Assembly (NCBI RefSeq): GCF_000423665.1
Contig: NZ_KE384070.1
Span: 160,669-224,668, forward strand
Length of the DNA: 64,000 bases
Source of the DNA: Solirubrobacter soli DSM 22325
GTDB lineage: Bacteria > Actinomycetota > Thermoleophilia > Solirubrobacterales > Solirubrobacteraceae
Direction: 5' to 3'
Under the pieces are notes generated by a model. It was not told the origin of the DNA and did no database searches. It saw nothing but the letters and a program-made list of their open reading frames with translations. Both the position numbers and the translations under genes were made by a program. Positions 33,639 to 41,012 of this stretch are shown one piece after another (positions within the stretch are counted from its first letter, which is position 1; every line of letters starts with the position of its first letter).

Positions 33639-34193
33639 ATGTCAATCGTTGCGAGCCTCACCGCGCCGGGTGCGATCTCCGGGGTCGCGTTGCGCCCGGA
33701 GTCGGCGCCGCTGCTCATGGGCCGGGCACCCGGGGCGGACATCGTGCTGGACGATCCGACCGTCTCCCACGTCCACGCGCAGCTCTCGTGCGAGGGCCGG
33801 GGGTGGGTGCTGGCCGATGACGGGCGCTCGCGCAACGGGTGCTTCGTGAACGGTCAGCGCGTCCGCGAGCCGCGGCCGCTGCGCGACGGCGACCGGGTCC
33901 GGCTGGGGAACGCCGAGCTGGTCTTCCGCGCGCCGCGGCGCGGGTCACGCGCGCGGCCGCCCGGGGCGCCGCCGCTGCATCGTCAGCTGCTGATGGAGCT
34001 CGCGCGCCCGCTGCGCGAGCAGCCGCGGGGGCTGCCGTGCACGGACACCGAGCTCGCGCAGCGGCTCGGGATGACGATCGTGGCGGCGCGCAACGCCGTG
34101 CGTGAGCTGTGCGTGTGGTACGGGATCGCCGATCCCGATCCGTGGCGGGCGCGGTCGCGGCTGGCCAAGGCGGGACTGGGGCTCGGAGGATGA
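33639..34193 (+). CDS. FHA domain-winged HTH regulator (first of operon)
   Basis: This 184-residue protein has an N-terminal forkhead-associated domain (about 8-98: GRAPGADIVLDDPTVSHVHA, DGRSRNGCFVNGQRV, DGDRVRLGNAELVF) with the phosphothreonine-contact Arg, Ser/His and Asn residues. A C-terminal helical DNA-binding-like domain follows (about 110-180: LARPLREQPRGLPCTDTELA, then QRLGMTIVAARNAVRELCVW). FHA domains bind phosphothreonine peptides, so the protein should couple Ser/Thr-kinase output to transcription. The stop overlaps the kinase ATG (ATGA), and a sister FHA-HTH gene follows the kinase. The partner kinase is therefore almost certainly the CHASE2 kinase next door. DNA-binding activity is inferred from domain form. 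Confidence 0.85.
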   Translation: MSIVASLTAPGAISGVALRPESAPLLMGRAPGADIVLDDPTVSHVHAQLSCEGRGWVLADDGRSRNGCFVNGQRVREPRPLRDGDRVRLGNAELVFRAPRRGSRARPPGAPPLHRQLLMELARPLREQPRGLPCTDTELAQRLGMTIVAARNAVRELCVWYGIADPDPWRARSRLAKAGLGLGG

Positions 34194-36202
34194 GGCGCGG
34201 CTGGTTCATGCTGCTGGCGGGCGTGCTCGCCGCCCTCGTCGGAACGGGCGTGCACGCGGTGGCGCGCGGCGTCGAGCACACGACGGTCGACTGGCGCTAC
34301 CAGGTCCGCGGTGACCGCGCGCCCGCGCCGGACGTCGCGATCGTGGCGATCGATCCCGACACCGGACGCGCGTTCGGCGAGCGCCTGCCGCCGACCCGCG
34401 ACCAACAGGCGGCGGTCGTCCGCAACCTCACCGCCGCCGGCGCGCGGGTGATCGCGTACGACCTCGTGTTGAAGGGCGTGACCGAGCCCGACCCGGATGA
34501 CGCCATCGTCGCCGCACTCGACGCCAGGAACACGGTCCTCGCCGTCAACGCGTACGACTCCCAGGGGACCCCGGAGGACCTGATCGCCGGGATCGGGGAC
34601 TTCGCGGACTCGGACGTCGTGCCGGGGAACATCAACCGCCTGCCGGTGACGGACGAGGGCAGCTGGATCCGCTTCACGCCCGCGATCGGTCCGCTCGACA
34701 GCTTCGCGTACGCGGCGGCGAAGGCGTTCAGCGGGCGCCGCATGGCGTTCGACGAGCGTGCGCTGATCGACTTCCGCGGGCCCGCGGGCACGCTTCGCCC
34801 GCTGTCGTTCGCTGACGTTCACGACGGGAACTTCGACCCCGCGTCCGTGCGCGGGAAGGTCGTCGTGATCGGTGTCACCGCGCCCGAGTTCCACGACCAG
34901 CACGACACGCCGTTCGGCCGGATGGACGGCGTCGAGCTGCAGGCCAACGCGATCGCCACCGCGCTCGACGGCTTCCCGCTGCGTACGGTCGGCAACGCCA
35001 CGACGCTGCTGCTCGCCGCGCTGATGCCGCTCGTCGCGCTGGCACTGGGCCGACGCCGGAGCGGCGCGGGATCGCTCGAGCTGCTCGGCGCCGGCGTCGC
35101 GTCGATCGCCCTCTGGGCGGTGGCCGCGCAGCTCGCGTTCAACGCGGGATACGTCGTCGCGTTCGTGCCCGGCGCCGCGGCGCTGGCGACGGCGACCGCG
35201 CTGCTGTGGGCGAGGGCGTCCGCCGAGGAACGCCGCCGCCTGACCGAGCTGCGCCGGCGCTTCGCCGACGGCGAGACCGAGCTCATCTCGCGCGTCGTCT
35301 CGTCCCAGCCGGGCGACGAGGTCTACGACCTCAAGTTCGTCGGCGGCTACCAGCTGCAGCTCCCGATCGGGTCCGGTGGCATGGGGGTCGTCTGGCGGGC
35401 GAAGGAGCCGGACCTGGAGCGCGAGGTCGCGGTCAAGGTGATCCGCGAGCGGCACGCGCTGAACCCTGGCTACCGCGCACGGTTCCTGCGCGAGGCCCGC
35501 AGCGCGGCGATGGTCGAGCACCCGTACGTCGTGCCGATCTACCACGTCGGCGGCGACGGCGGGAGCATGTACATCGTGATGCGCCTGATCGACGGGTACA
35601 CGTTGCGCGACCGGCTGCGCGAGCGCGGGCGGATGGAGCTCGGCGAGGCCGCGGCGCTGCTGCACCGGATCGCGGGCGCGCTGGACAAGATCGGCAGGGC
35701 CGGGATCGTGCACCGTGACATCAAGCCGGAGAACATCCTGCTCGCCCACGAGGACCCCGGCCATCCGTACCTCACGGACTTCGGCATCGCCGCGCCCGCG
35801 GCCAGCGGGCCGGTCGCGGGCGGACAGGCGGGGACGTTCGCCTACATGGCGCCGGAGCAGATCGCCAACCGCGACCTCTCGCACGCGACCGACATCTACG
35901 CCCTCGGCGCCGTCCTGTTCCACTGCGTGACCGGATCGACCCCGTTCCCGTTCGTCGACCAGGACGACGTGCTGGTCGCGCACGCGACCAAGGCGCGGCC
36001 GAAGGCGTCGGACGTCAACCCCACCCTCCCCGTCGCGCTCGACGGTCTGATCGAGCAGGCGATGGCGATCGACCCGGCGGAGCGCTTCCGCGCCGCCACC
36101 TCGTTCACCCAGGCGGTGCTCGACATCGTCCCCGACGAGCCGACCGCCGATGACGCCGACGACGACCCCGATCCCGCCCCGCGGCCGACGCAGCCGGTCT
36201 AG
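34190..36202 (+). CDS. CHASE2-domain Ser/Thr protein kinase
   Basis: This 670-residue membrane kinase has an N-terminal TM anchor (5-22), an extracellular CHASE2 sensor (about 30-270, with IVAIDPDTGRAFGERLPPTR and GKVVVIGVTAPEFHDQHDTP), three TM helices (about 275-350) and a cytoplasmic Hanks-type kinase (about 395-640). The kinase is complete: IGSGGMGVVW, Lys416 in VAVKVI, HRD with Asp510 (HRDIKPEN) and DFG Asp530. The tail is acidic (DDADDDPDPAP). It should sense an external cue and phosphorylate Thr/Ser on cytoplasmic targets. It lies between two FHA-HTH genes with zero or overlapping spacing, so all three are a signalling cassette. The CHASE2 ligand is unknown. Confidence 0.92.
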   Translation: MRRGWFMLLAGVLAALVGTGVHAVARGVEHTTVDWRYQVRGDRAPAPDVAIVAIDPDTGRAFGERLPPTRDQQAAVVRNLTAAGARVIAYDLVLKGVTEPDPDDAIVAALDARNTVLAVNAYDSQGTPEDLIAGIGDFADSDVVPGNINRLPVTDEGSWIRFTPAIGPLDSFAYAAAKAFSGRRMAFDERALIDFRGPAGTLRPLSFADVHDGNFDPASVRGKVVVIGVTAPEFHDQHDTPFGRMDGVELQANAIATALDGFPLRTVGNATTLLLAALMPLVALALGRRRSGAGSLELLGAGVASIALWAVAAQLAFNAGYVVAFVPGAAALATATALLWARASAEERRRLTELRRRFADGETELISRVVSSQPGDEVYDLKFVGGYQLQLPIGSGGMGVVWRAKEPDLEREVAVKVIRERHALNPGYRARFLREARSAAMVEHPYVVPIYHVGGDGGSMYIVMRLIDGYTLRDRLRERGRMELGEAAALLHRIAGALDKIGRAGIVHRDIKPENILLAHEDPGHPYLTDFGIAAPAASGPVAGGQAGTFAYMAPEQIANRDLSHATDIYALGAVLFHCVTGSTPFPFVDQDDVLVAHATKARPKASDVNPTLPVALDGLIEQAMAIDPAERFRAATSFTQAVLDIVPDEPTADDADDDPDPAPRPTQPV

Positions 36203-36883
36203 ATGGATCCGTTCGACCCGCACACGTCCACGCCCGAGGAGCTCGTCCGCCGGAACGAGCTCGACCGCAGCGGCACCCCGTACCTGGCCTGGCGTGGCCC
36301 GGAGGGGGATCTGCGGATCTTCGAGCTCGACCCAGAGGACGCCGACGATGTCACGATCGGCGCCAATGCGGCGTGCACGATCGTGCTCGAGTGGGACGAC
36401 AAGGTCTCGCGGCTGCACGCCGAGGTCGGCCGGCGCGGGGGTGACTGGTTGATCGTCGACGACGGGCTCTCACGCAACGGGACCTACGTCGGGGGTGAGC
36501 GCATGTCTGGCAGGCGCCGCCTGCGCGACGAGGACCGGATCGTCGTCGGCGCGACGATCGTGGCCTTCCGCGCAGGCGAAGCCCACGAGCGCGAGACCCA
36601 GGTCACGGACGGCCATGTCGGCCGCGGCGACCTCACCGCGATCGAGCTGCTGGTGCTGCAGCGGCTGTGCGCGCCGCTCGTGCTCGAGGGCGCGGACGAG
36701 CCCATGACCAACGAGGACATCGCCAAGGACATCCACTACTCACTGGACGGCGTCAAGCGCGGGATGACCCGGCTGTTGCGGAAGTTCGACATCACCGAGC
36801 GGCCGCAGCGCCGGCGGCTCGCGAAGCGTGCGATCGCGACCGGGATCGTGAGCCGCTCGGACTATCCGACCACGAACGCGTAG
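36203..36883 (+). CDS. FHA domain-winged HTH regulator (third of operon)
   Basis: This 226-residue protein begins at the base after the kinase stop (TAGATG). An FHA domain occupies about 25-120 (VTIGANAACTIVLEWDDKVS, then RLHAEVG and DGLSRNGTYVGGERM). The C-terminal domain (about 135-220: DLTAIELLVLQRLCAPLVLE, MTNEDIAKDIHYSLDGVKRG) is a winged-helix-like fold similar to that of the other two FHA-HTH proteins in the window. It probably reads the phosphorylation state set by the adjacent CHASE2 kinase. The last 22 bp overlap the 3' end of the convergent SnoaL-like gene. The two FHA proteins differ in sequence, so they may bind different phosphopeptides or promoters. Confidence 0.85.
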   Translation: MDPFDPHTSTPEELVRRNELDRSGTPYLAWRGPEGDLRIFELDPEDADDVTIGANAACTIVLEWDDKVSRLHAEVGRRGGDWLIVDDGLSRNGTYVGGERMSGRRRLRDEDRIVVGATIVAFRAGEAHERETQVTDGHVGRGDLTAIELLVLQRLCAPLVLEGADEPMTNEDIAKDIHYSLDGVKRGMTRLLRKFDITERPQRRRLAKRAIATGIVSRSDYPTTNA

Positions 36884-37275
36884 TCGCGCTCGATCCGGCC
36901 GTCCGCGGCGAGGGCCAGGAAGTTCAGCCCGACGGCGACCACCTCGCCCCCCGCGACGGCCTCCCAGTGGAACTTGACGACGTCGCCCACGCGGTCCGCG
37001 TCGTCGCGGCCGCGGAAGGTCATCCCCTCGGAGCCGACCCAGTGCTCGTAGGCGCTCGTCGCGCGAGCGAGGACCTGCTCATGGCCGCGCGCCTCGAGGT
37101 GCGCCGACAGGCCGATCCCGGGCCGCGCCGCGATCGCGCGGACCTCGTCCGGCGGCTGCAGGATGTAGCGCCCGTCCTCCGTGAACAGCTCGGCGACCAT
37201 CCGCCGGCGCCGGTCGGCATCGGGCTCGTTCCAGAGGGCGATGTACTGCTCGATCAGCTCATGTGTGTGCGTCAT
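36862..37275 (-). CDS. SnoaL-like (NTF2-fold) protein
   Basis: This 137-residue single-domain protein shows the SnoaL/NTF2-like pattern: an N-terminal helix with IEQYIALWNEPDADRRRRMV, the ELFTEDGRYILQPP strand-turn, and late beta strands (VVKFHWEAVAGGEVVAVGLN, IERDYAFVVG). Such folds bind or isomerise small hydrophobic molecules. It is divergent from an XRE/MmyB-type regulator with 54 bp between starts, a common arrangement for regulator-target pairs. Start ATG 37275. It overlaps the FHA gene end by 22 bp on the opposite strand. Confidence 0.82.
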   Translation of the reverse strand: MTHTHELIEQYIALWNEPDADRRRRMVAELFTEDGRYILQPPDEVRAIAARPGIGLSAHLEARGHEQVLARATSAYEHWVGSEGMTFRGRDDADRVGDVVKFHWEAVAGGEVVAVGLNFLALAADGRIERDYAFVVG

Positions 37276-37329
37276 GCGGCAACGGTCGCCGACCAGGCGC
37301 CGGGCGTCGATTACCTCTCGTGTAAGTTC

Positions 37330-38136
37330 ATGCGGGTGGCCGTCCAGACCGAGCGGGAGCCTGAGACCGCCGGCGAGCTGATCCGGTTCTGGCGCACGCG
37401 CCGCGGTCTCAGCCAGCTCGAGCTGTCGCTGGACGCGAACGTCTCGACCAAGCACCTGAGCTTCGTCGAGACCGGCCGCTCCGCCCCGAGCCGCCAGCTG
37501 CTCGTCCACCTCGCCCAGCACCTCGATCTGCCGATCGGCGAGCGCAACCGGCTGCTGCTCGCGGGTGGCTTCGCGCCGCCCTATCTGGCGCTGCCGTACG
37601 ACGGCGAGGTGATGCAGCCGCTGCGTGAGTCGCTCGCGCGGCTGCTCGCGGCGCACGAGCCGAACCCGGCCTTGATCGTCGACGGTCTCTGGAACCTGAT
37701 CGAGTCCAACCGGGCCGCGTCGCTGCTCTGGGACGGCGTCGACCCGGAGCTCCTCGAGCCACCGATCAACCTGCTGCGCCTCGGCGTCCACCCGGGCGGC
37801 CTCCCGCGGATCTCGTCCATGACCGCGGCGTGCAACGCGCCGCTGATCCACCGGCTCAAGCGCAGGAGCCGCGACGACGCCGATCCCGCCCTCGCCGAGC
37901 TCATCGAAGAGGTCGAGTCCTACCTCCCCGACGAGCCGCCGGTCGCGCCCGCCACCCAGCCGGTGGTCTCGCTCAAGCTCCAGACCCGCGTCGGCGAGGT
38001 GGAGCTGTTCACGGTCATCGCCACCCTCGGCGCCCCGCTCGACGTCACCGCCGCCAACCTCGCGATCGAGACGTTCCTCCCGATGGACGCCGTGAGCGCG
38101 GCGAGGCTCGCCGCGCTCTCCGGCGACAGCGGGTGA
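37330..38136 (+). CDS. XRE-family regulator with MmyB-like ligand domain
   Basis: This 268-residue protein has an N-terminal Cro/C1-type helix-turn-helix (LIRFWRTRRGLSQLELSLDA then HLSFVETGRSAPSRQLLVHL, residues 15-70) and a MmyB-like C-terminal domain (about 100-260: ALIVDGLWNLIESNRAASLL, then MTAACNAPLIHRLKRRSRDD). MmyB-type domains form a PAS-like pocket that binds fatty acids in some members. It likely regulates the divergent SnoaL-like gene; TTAC-N7-GTAA (37311-37325) lies just before its start and could be an operator, though a 4-bp arm is weak. Start ATG 37330; GTG 37336 is a possible alternative. Confidence 0.87.
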   Translation: MRVAVQTEREPETAGELIRFWRTRRGLSQLELSLDANVSTKHLSFVETGRSAPSRQLLVHLAQHLDLPIGERNRLLLAGGFAPPYLALPYDGEVMQPLRESLARLLAAHEPNPALIVDGLWNLIESNRAASLLWDGVDPELLEPPINLLRLGVHPGGLPRISSMTAACNAPLIHRLKRRSRDDADPALAELIEEVESYLPDEPPVAPATQPVVSLKLQTRVGEVELFTVIATLGAPLDVTAANLAIETFLPMDAVSAARLAALSGDSG

Positions 38137-38234
38137 TCGGTTCGGTCGAATTCCGGCCAGGTTGCCGTGCCTCGAACACCCTCGCACTGTTCGAGTTGGC
38201 ACGTTGGTGGGGTGCATCGATCCAGCGGCCTGAC

Positions 38235-38345
38235 AGGGGTGGTGGACGGGGTGTAGGCGAGCGCCTTGGTGTACGTGCCGGTCCGCAGCACGTCGGTGCC
38301 TCCAGCAAGACGCTCACGTTCACGCTCGCCACGACGAGCCCGTGA
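38235..38345. pseudogene. Back-to-back relics of the shared C-terminal domain
   Basis: On the plus strand 38298-38345 encodes ASSKTLTFTLATTSP and a stop, matching the last residues of the secreted hydrolase (SRTLTFTLSTTMP) and the rhamnosidase (SKTLTFTLSTTTP). On the minus strand 38235-38303 encodes VLRTGTYTKALAYTPSTTP, matching ALRTGTYSRTLTFTLSTT in the same domain. No start codon or upstream domain remains for either. They look like inverted 3' fragments of decayed secreted-protein genes. The rest of 38137-38356 shows no gene. Confidence 0.6.
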
Positions 38346-38356
38346 GCTGACGCGCG

Positions 38357-38866
38357 TCACGGCGGGACGAGCCCGCGCAGCGTCCGGAGTCCCAGGTCGA
38401 TTGCGGCGCGCGCATCGAGCAGGTCGTCCTCGGGAAGGACCGGAATCGGCGCTCCCGCGGGGCGGCGCCGGGCGCGTTCGGCGACGAGACGCTCGATTCG
38501 ACGGAGGTGCTCGTGGGCCGCACAGGTATGCGCCCACGCGGCGTCAGGCAGCTCGGCGGCCAGGACCGCGCGGCCCTCCGCCCACGCCGAGCCGCGCAGT
38601 AGGCGGTTGTCGGGCGGATAGTGCTCCGCGTTGATCGCCGCCCCTAGGGCCTGCGCGGCGTCGACGAGGTCGTCGGCGACCAGTCGCGAAGCGCGCCGCA
38701 CCTCGCGCTCGGTCCCGCGGCGCTCGGTGGCGCGCTCGCGTGATGCCTTACGCGAGTCCAGGAGCAGATTCGCGGTCACGGTGAGCAGGCCGCCGATGAT
38801 GGCGCCGCACGCGCCGATGAGCGCTGCTTGGATCGGGGTCACCGTTGCAGCAGCGGTCATGAACAT
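38357..38866 (-). CDS. Membrane-anchored hypothetical protein
   Basis: This 169-residue protein has one N-terminal transmembrane helix (about 11-35, PIQAALIGACGAIIGGLLTV) followed by a basic coiled-coil-like stretch (LLDSRKASRERATERRGTER) and a helical cytoplasmic domain. The topology is that of small bacterial proteins with a TM anchor and a helical bundle. No family is named. The start is ATG 38866 (or 38860). It is divergent from the STAND ATPase gene, 45 bp apart, and both have a membrane anchor, so they could act together; this is conjecture. Confidence 0.7.
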   Translation of the reverse strand: MFMTAAATVTPIQAALIGACGAIIGGLLTVTANLLLDSRKASRERATERRGTEREVRRASRLVADDLVDAAQALGAAINAEHYPPDNRLLRGSAWAEGRAVLAAELPDAAWAHTCAAHEHLRRIERLVAERARRRPAGAPIPVLPEDDLLDARAAIDLGLRTLRGLVPP

Positions 38867-38911
38867 TCGCGAATCCTATTTCGGTGTGCGAGAAGGTCTC
38901 GACTGCTTGAC

Positions 38912-40876
38912 ATGTCCCACTCGATGGAGGTAGGACAAGGCCTGGATCCGACGATGTACGCCCCCGCTGGACCAGCCCTGCGCGTAGGCAGCGAATACAC
39001 GGCCGTCGCCGGCCCTGATGGGCTTGCGCTGTCGCGCTACGTCGAGGGTCGTGACGGTGCGGTGGAGCTCCGGCCCCGGTCCAGCACCTCGTGGCGTCCG
39101 CGCTACGTTCACCTCGTCGGACGCGACCCCGAATTGGCGGTCGCGGAGCGGACCATCCAGGCTCGCCAGGTCGTCGAGTTCGCCGGCGAGCCGGGGGTCG
39201 GGAAGACCGCGCTGCTGCGCTCGGTCGCGAAGCACGTCGGTGATTCGGGACCGCCGGTCGTAAAGCCCGCGGCTGGGCCGCTCGACGACGTTCTGACGGC
39301 GTTGGTGCACCACTTCTGGGAGAGCGACGGGCGACCGTACGTCATCACGCCCGACCTGTGCGACGAGCTGCTCGCGGATGTCCAGGCAGTGGTGCTGCTC
39401 GACCAGCCGCCCTTCAACGAGGATGAGGTCCATGCGCTCCTCGACGCGGCCTCTCAGTGCGCGGTCGTGATCACGTCGCGCCGGCGGGTGCTGCGGGGGC
39501 GCGGGCTGCGCTCACAAACGCTGTCAGGTCTGGACGCCGACGCAGCGCTGGCACTGTTCGAGGAGGAGATGGGCGGGTCGCTCTCGCCGGAGGAATGCGA
39601 CGACGCGCGCACACTCTGCGAGCTGCTGGGCGGGTTCCCGTGGCACATTCAACGCGCGGCCGGGCTTGTCAAGGACGGCGTCACGACGACGAACGAGCTG
39701 TTCGCGGCCGCGCGTGCCGCGGGCGCTGAAGGCCCGGCCCGCCAATGGCTCTCCGAGAAGCTCCTTCATCGACTCAACGAGGAGCAGTTGCGCGTGGTCG
39801 GCATGCTCGAACGGTTCGGCTGTCCGGTGCACCTCCGCCACTTCGCCGTTCTCGCGCAGTTGGACGACCCAGCAGCTGTGGTGGAGTCGTTGGAGGAACG
39901 CGGCATAATCGAAGCGCACAGCCCGGTCTACTCGCTGTGCGAGGGGCGGCTCCCGGCTCGCTCGAGGGTGGCGGACTCGTACCCGCTCGACGAAGCGCTC
40001 GAGTACCTCGGCGGGTGGGCGCACGAGCACCGCGAGCACACGGACCTGGTCGTCTCGGACGCGCCGTTGCTCGGCGCCGCACTCGGGCTCGCCGTCAAGC
40101 AGCGCCGACGGCCGCGCGAGGCGCTGCGCATCGCCCGCGCGCTCGACGCCGCGCTCTTCCCGGCGGGACGCTGGGCGGCCTGGGAGCTGGCGCTCCGTGC
40201 CGGGCGGGACGTGGCGCGCCAGTCCCGCAACGCATCCGCCGAGGCCTGGTTCCTGCACCAGGTCGGGACGCGCGCGCTGTGCCTGGGCGACCGGCGGCAA
40301 GCGATTCGCGACCTTCGCCGCGCGTACGCGATGCGCGAACGCGACGGCGATGAAAGCGGCGCCGCCACCACCTTGCAGAACCTCACCGTGGCGGGCGCGC
40401 GGCCCGGGCGCCGGTTGCGCGTGTCGCGGCGACGGCGCCCCATGGGGATCGGTGCCGCCGTGGCGGTCCCGGCCGGTCACGGCGGACGCGGCCGAGTCGC
40501 GACGGCCGGCGTGGCGGTCGCGAGCATGCTCGCCAGTGCCGCGGTCCTCTCGGTTCTCGTCCTCGGCGGGAGCTTGGTCCCTCGCTCGGCGCGAGCGATA
40601 CCTCTGTCGGCCGCCGTGGCGTCGCGAGACAACGACGAGGCGATCGTGACGCTGCGCAACCGGTCCGAGGAGCCGCTCAACGTTGATGCGGTCACCGTCG
40701 CCAGACGCTTGGGAGCGAGGGTGGTCACGGCCGAAAGCTGCACGCGATTGCAGCCGGGTGCGACATGTGACGTTCGCGTGAGCACGCGGCGAGCTGACCA
40801 CCTGAGAGCGCTGGAAGTCGCCGCCGACGGTCAGCCGCCGAGGGCTGTCCGCATCGAGGGCGCGCCCGAACGCTGA
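38912..40876 (+). CDS. STAND (NB-ARC-like) ATPase with C-terminal membrane anchor
   Basis: This roughly 654-residue protein has a P-loop NTPase of NB-ARC type: Walker A GEPGVGKTALL (Lys98), VVLLDQPPF as Walker B with Gln after the Asp, VVITSRRRVLRG as sensor, and GGFPWHIQRAAG in the GLPL position. A helical region with TPR-like repeats (to about 490) follows. Near the C terminus there is a transmembrane helix (about 530-555, VAVASMLASAAVLSVLVLGG) and a small external Ig-like domain with a Cys pair. STAND ATPases act as signal-triggered switches; the effector is not obvious. The exact start lies between ATG 38912 and ATG 38954; no ribosome site decides it. Its divergent neighbour is also a membrane protein. 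Confidence 0.8.
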   Translation: MSHSMEVGQGLDPTMYAPAGPALRVGSEYTAVAGPDGLALSRYVEGRDGAVELRPRSSTSWRPRYVHLVGRDPELAVAERTIQARQVVEFAGEPGVGKTALLRSVAKHVGDSGPPVVKPAAGPLDDVLTALVHHFWESDGRPYVITPDLCDELLADVQAVVLLDQPPFNEDEVHALLDAASQCAVVITSRRRVLRGRGLRSQTLSGLDADAALALFEEEMGGSLSPEECDDARTLCELLGGFPWHIQRAAGLVKDGVTTTNELFAAARAAGAEGPARQWLSEKLLHRLNEEQLRVVGMLERFGCPVHLRHFAVLAQLDDPAAVVESLEERGIIEAHSPVYSLCEGRLPARSRVADSYPLDEALEYLGGWAHEHREHTDLVVSDAPLLGAALGLAVKQRRRPREALRIARALDAALFPAGRWAAWELALRAGRDVARQSRNASAEAWFLHQVGTRALCLGDRRQAIRDLRRAYAMRERDGDESGAATTLQNLTVAGARPGRRLRVSRRRRPMGIGAAVAVPAGHGGRGRVATAGVAVASMLASAAVLSVLVLGGSLVPRSARAIPLSAAVASRDNDEAIVTLRNRSEEPLNVDAVTVARRLGARVVTAESCTRLQPGATCDVRVSTRRADHLRALEVAADGQPPRAVRIEGAPER

Positions 40877-40949
40877 GCCCTGCAAAGGCGATCGCGACGT
40901 TGCACCCGCCGGATGAGTCCGCAGCGCGGTCAGCATGCGGACCGGGTCG

Positions 40950-40983
40950 GGCACGACCGCGTCACCGAGGTCACGGTCGTGCC
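40950..40983. terminator. Hairpin between convergent genes
   Basis: GGCACGACCG (40950-40959) and CGGTCGTGCC (40974-40983) form a 10-bp stem with a 14-nt loop between the convergent ATPase and lipoprotein genes. No T-tract follows. Confidence 0.55.
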
Positions 40984-41012
40984 GGAGTACGCTCGCGGTC
41001 TCAGCCGCGAAG

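Noticed and set aside
33983..36418. An 811-codon minus-strand frame opposite the CHASE2 kinase
   Set aside because: Typical shadow rich in Arg, Val and Asp. The plus strand encodes complete kinase motifs.
37311..37325. TTAC-N7-GTAA as an XRE operator
   Set aside because: Only four paired bases per arm, which is expected by chance at this scale. Kept as a remark in the gene entry only.
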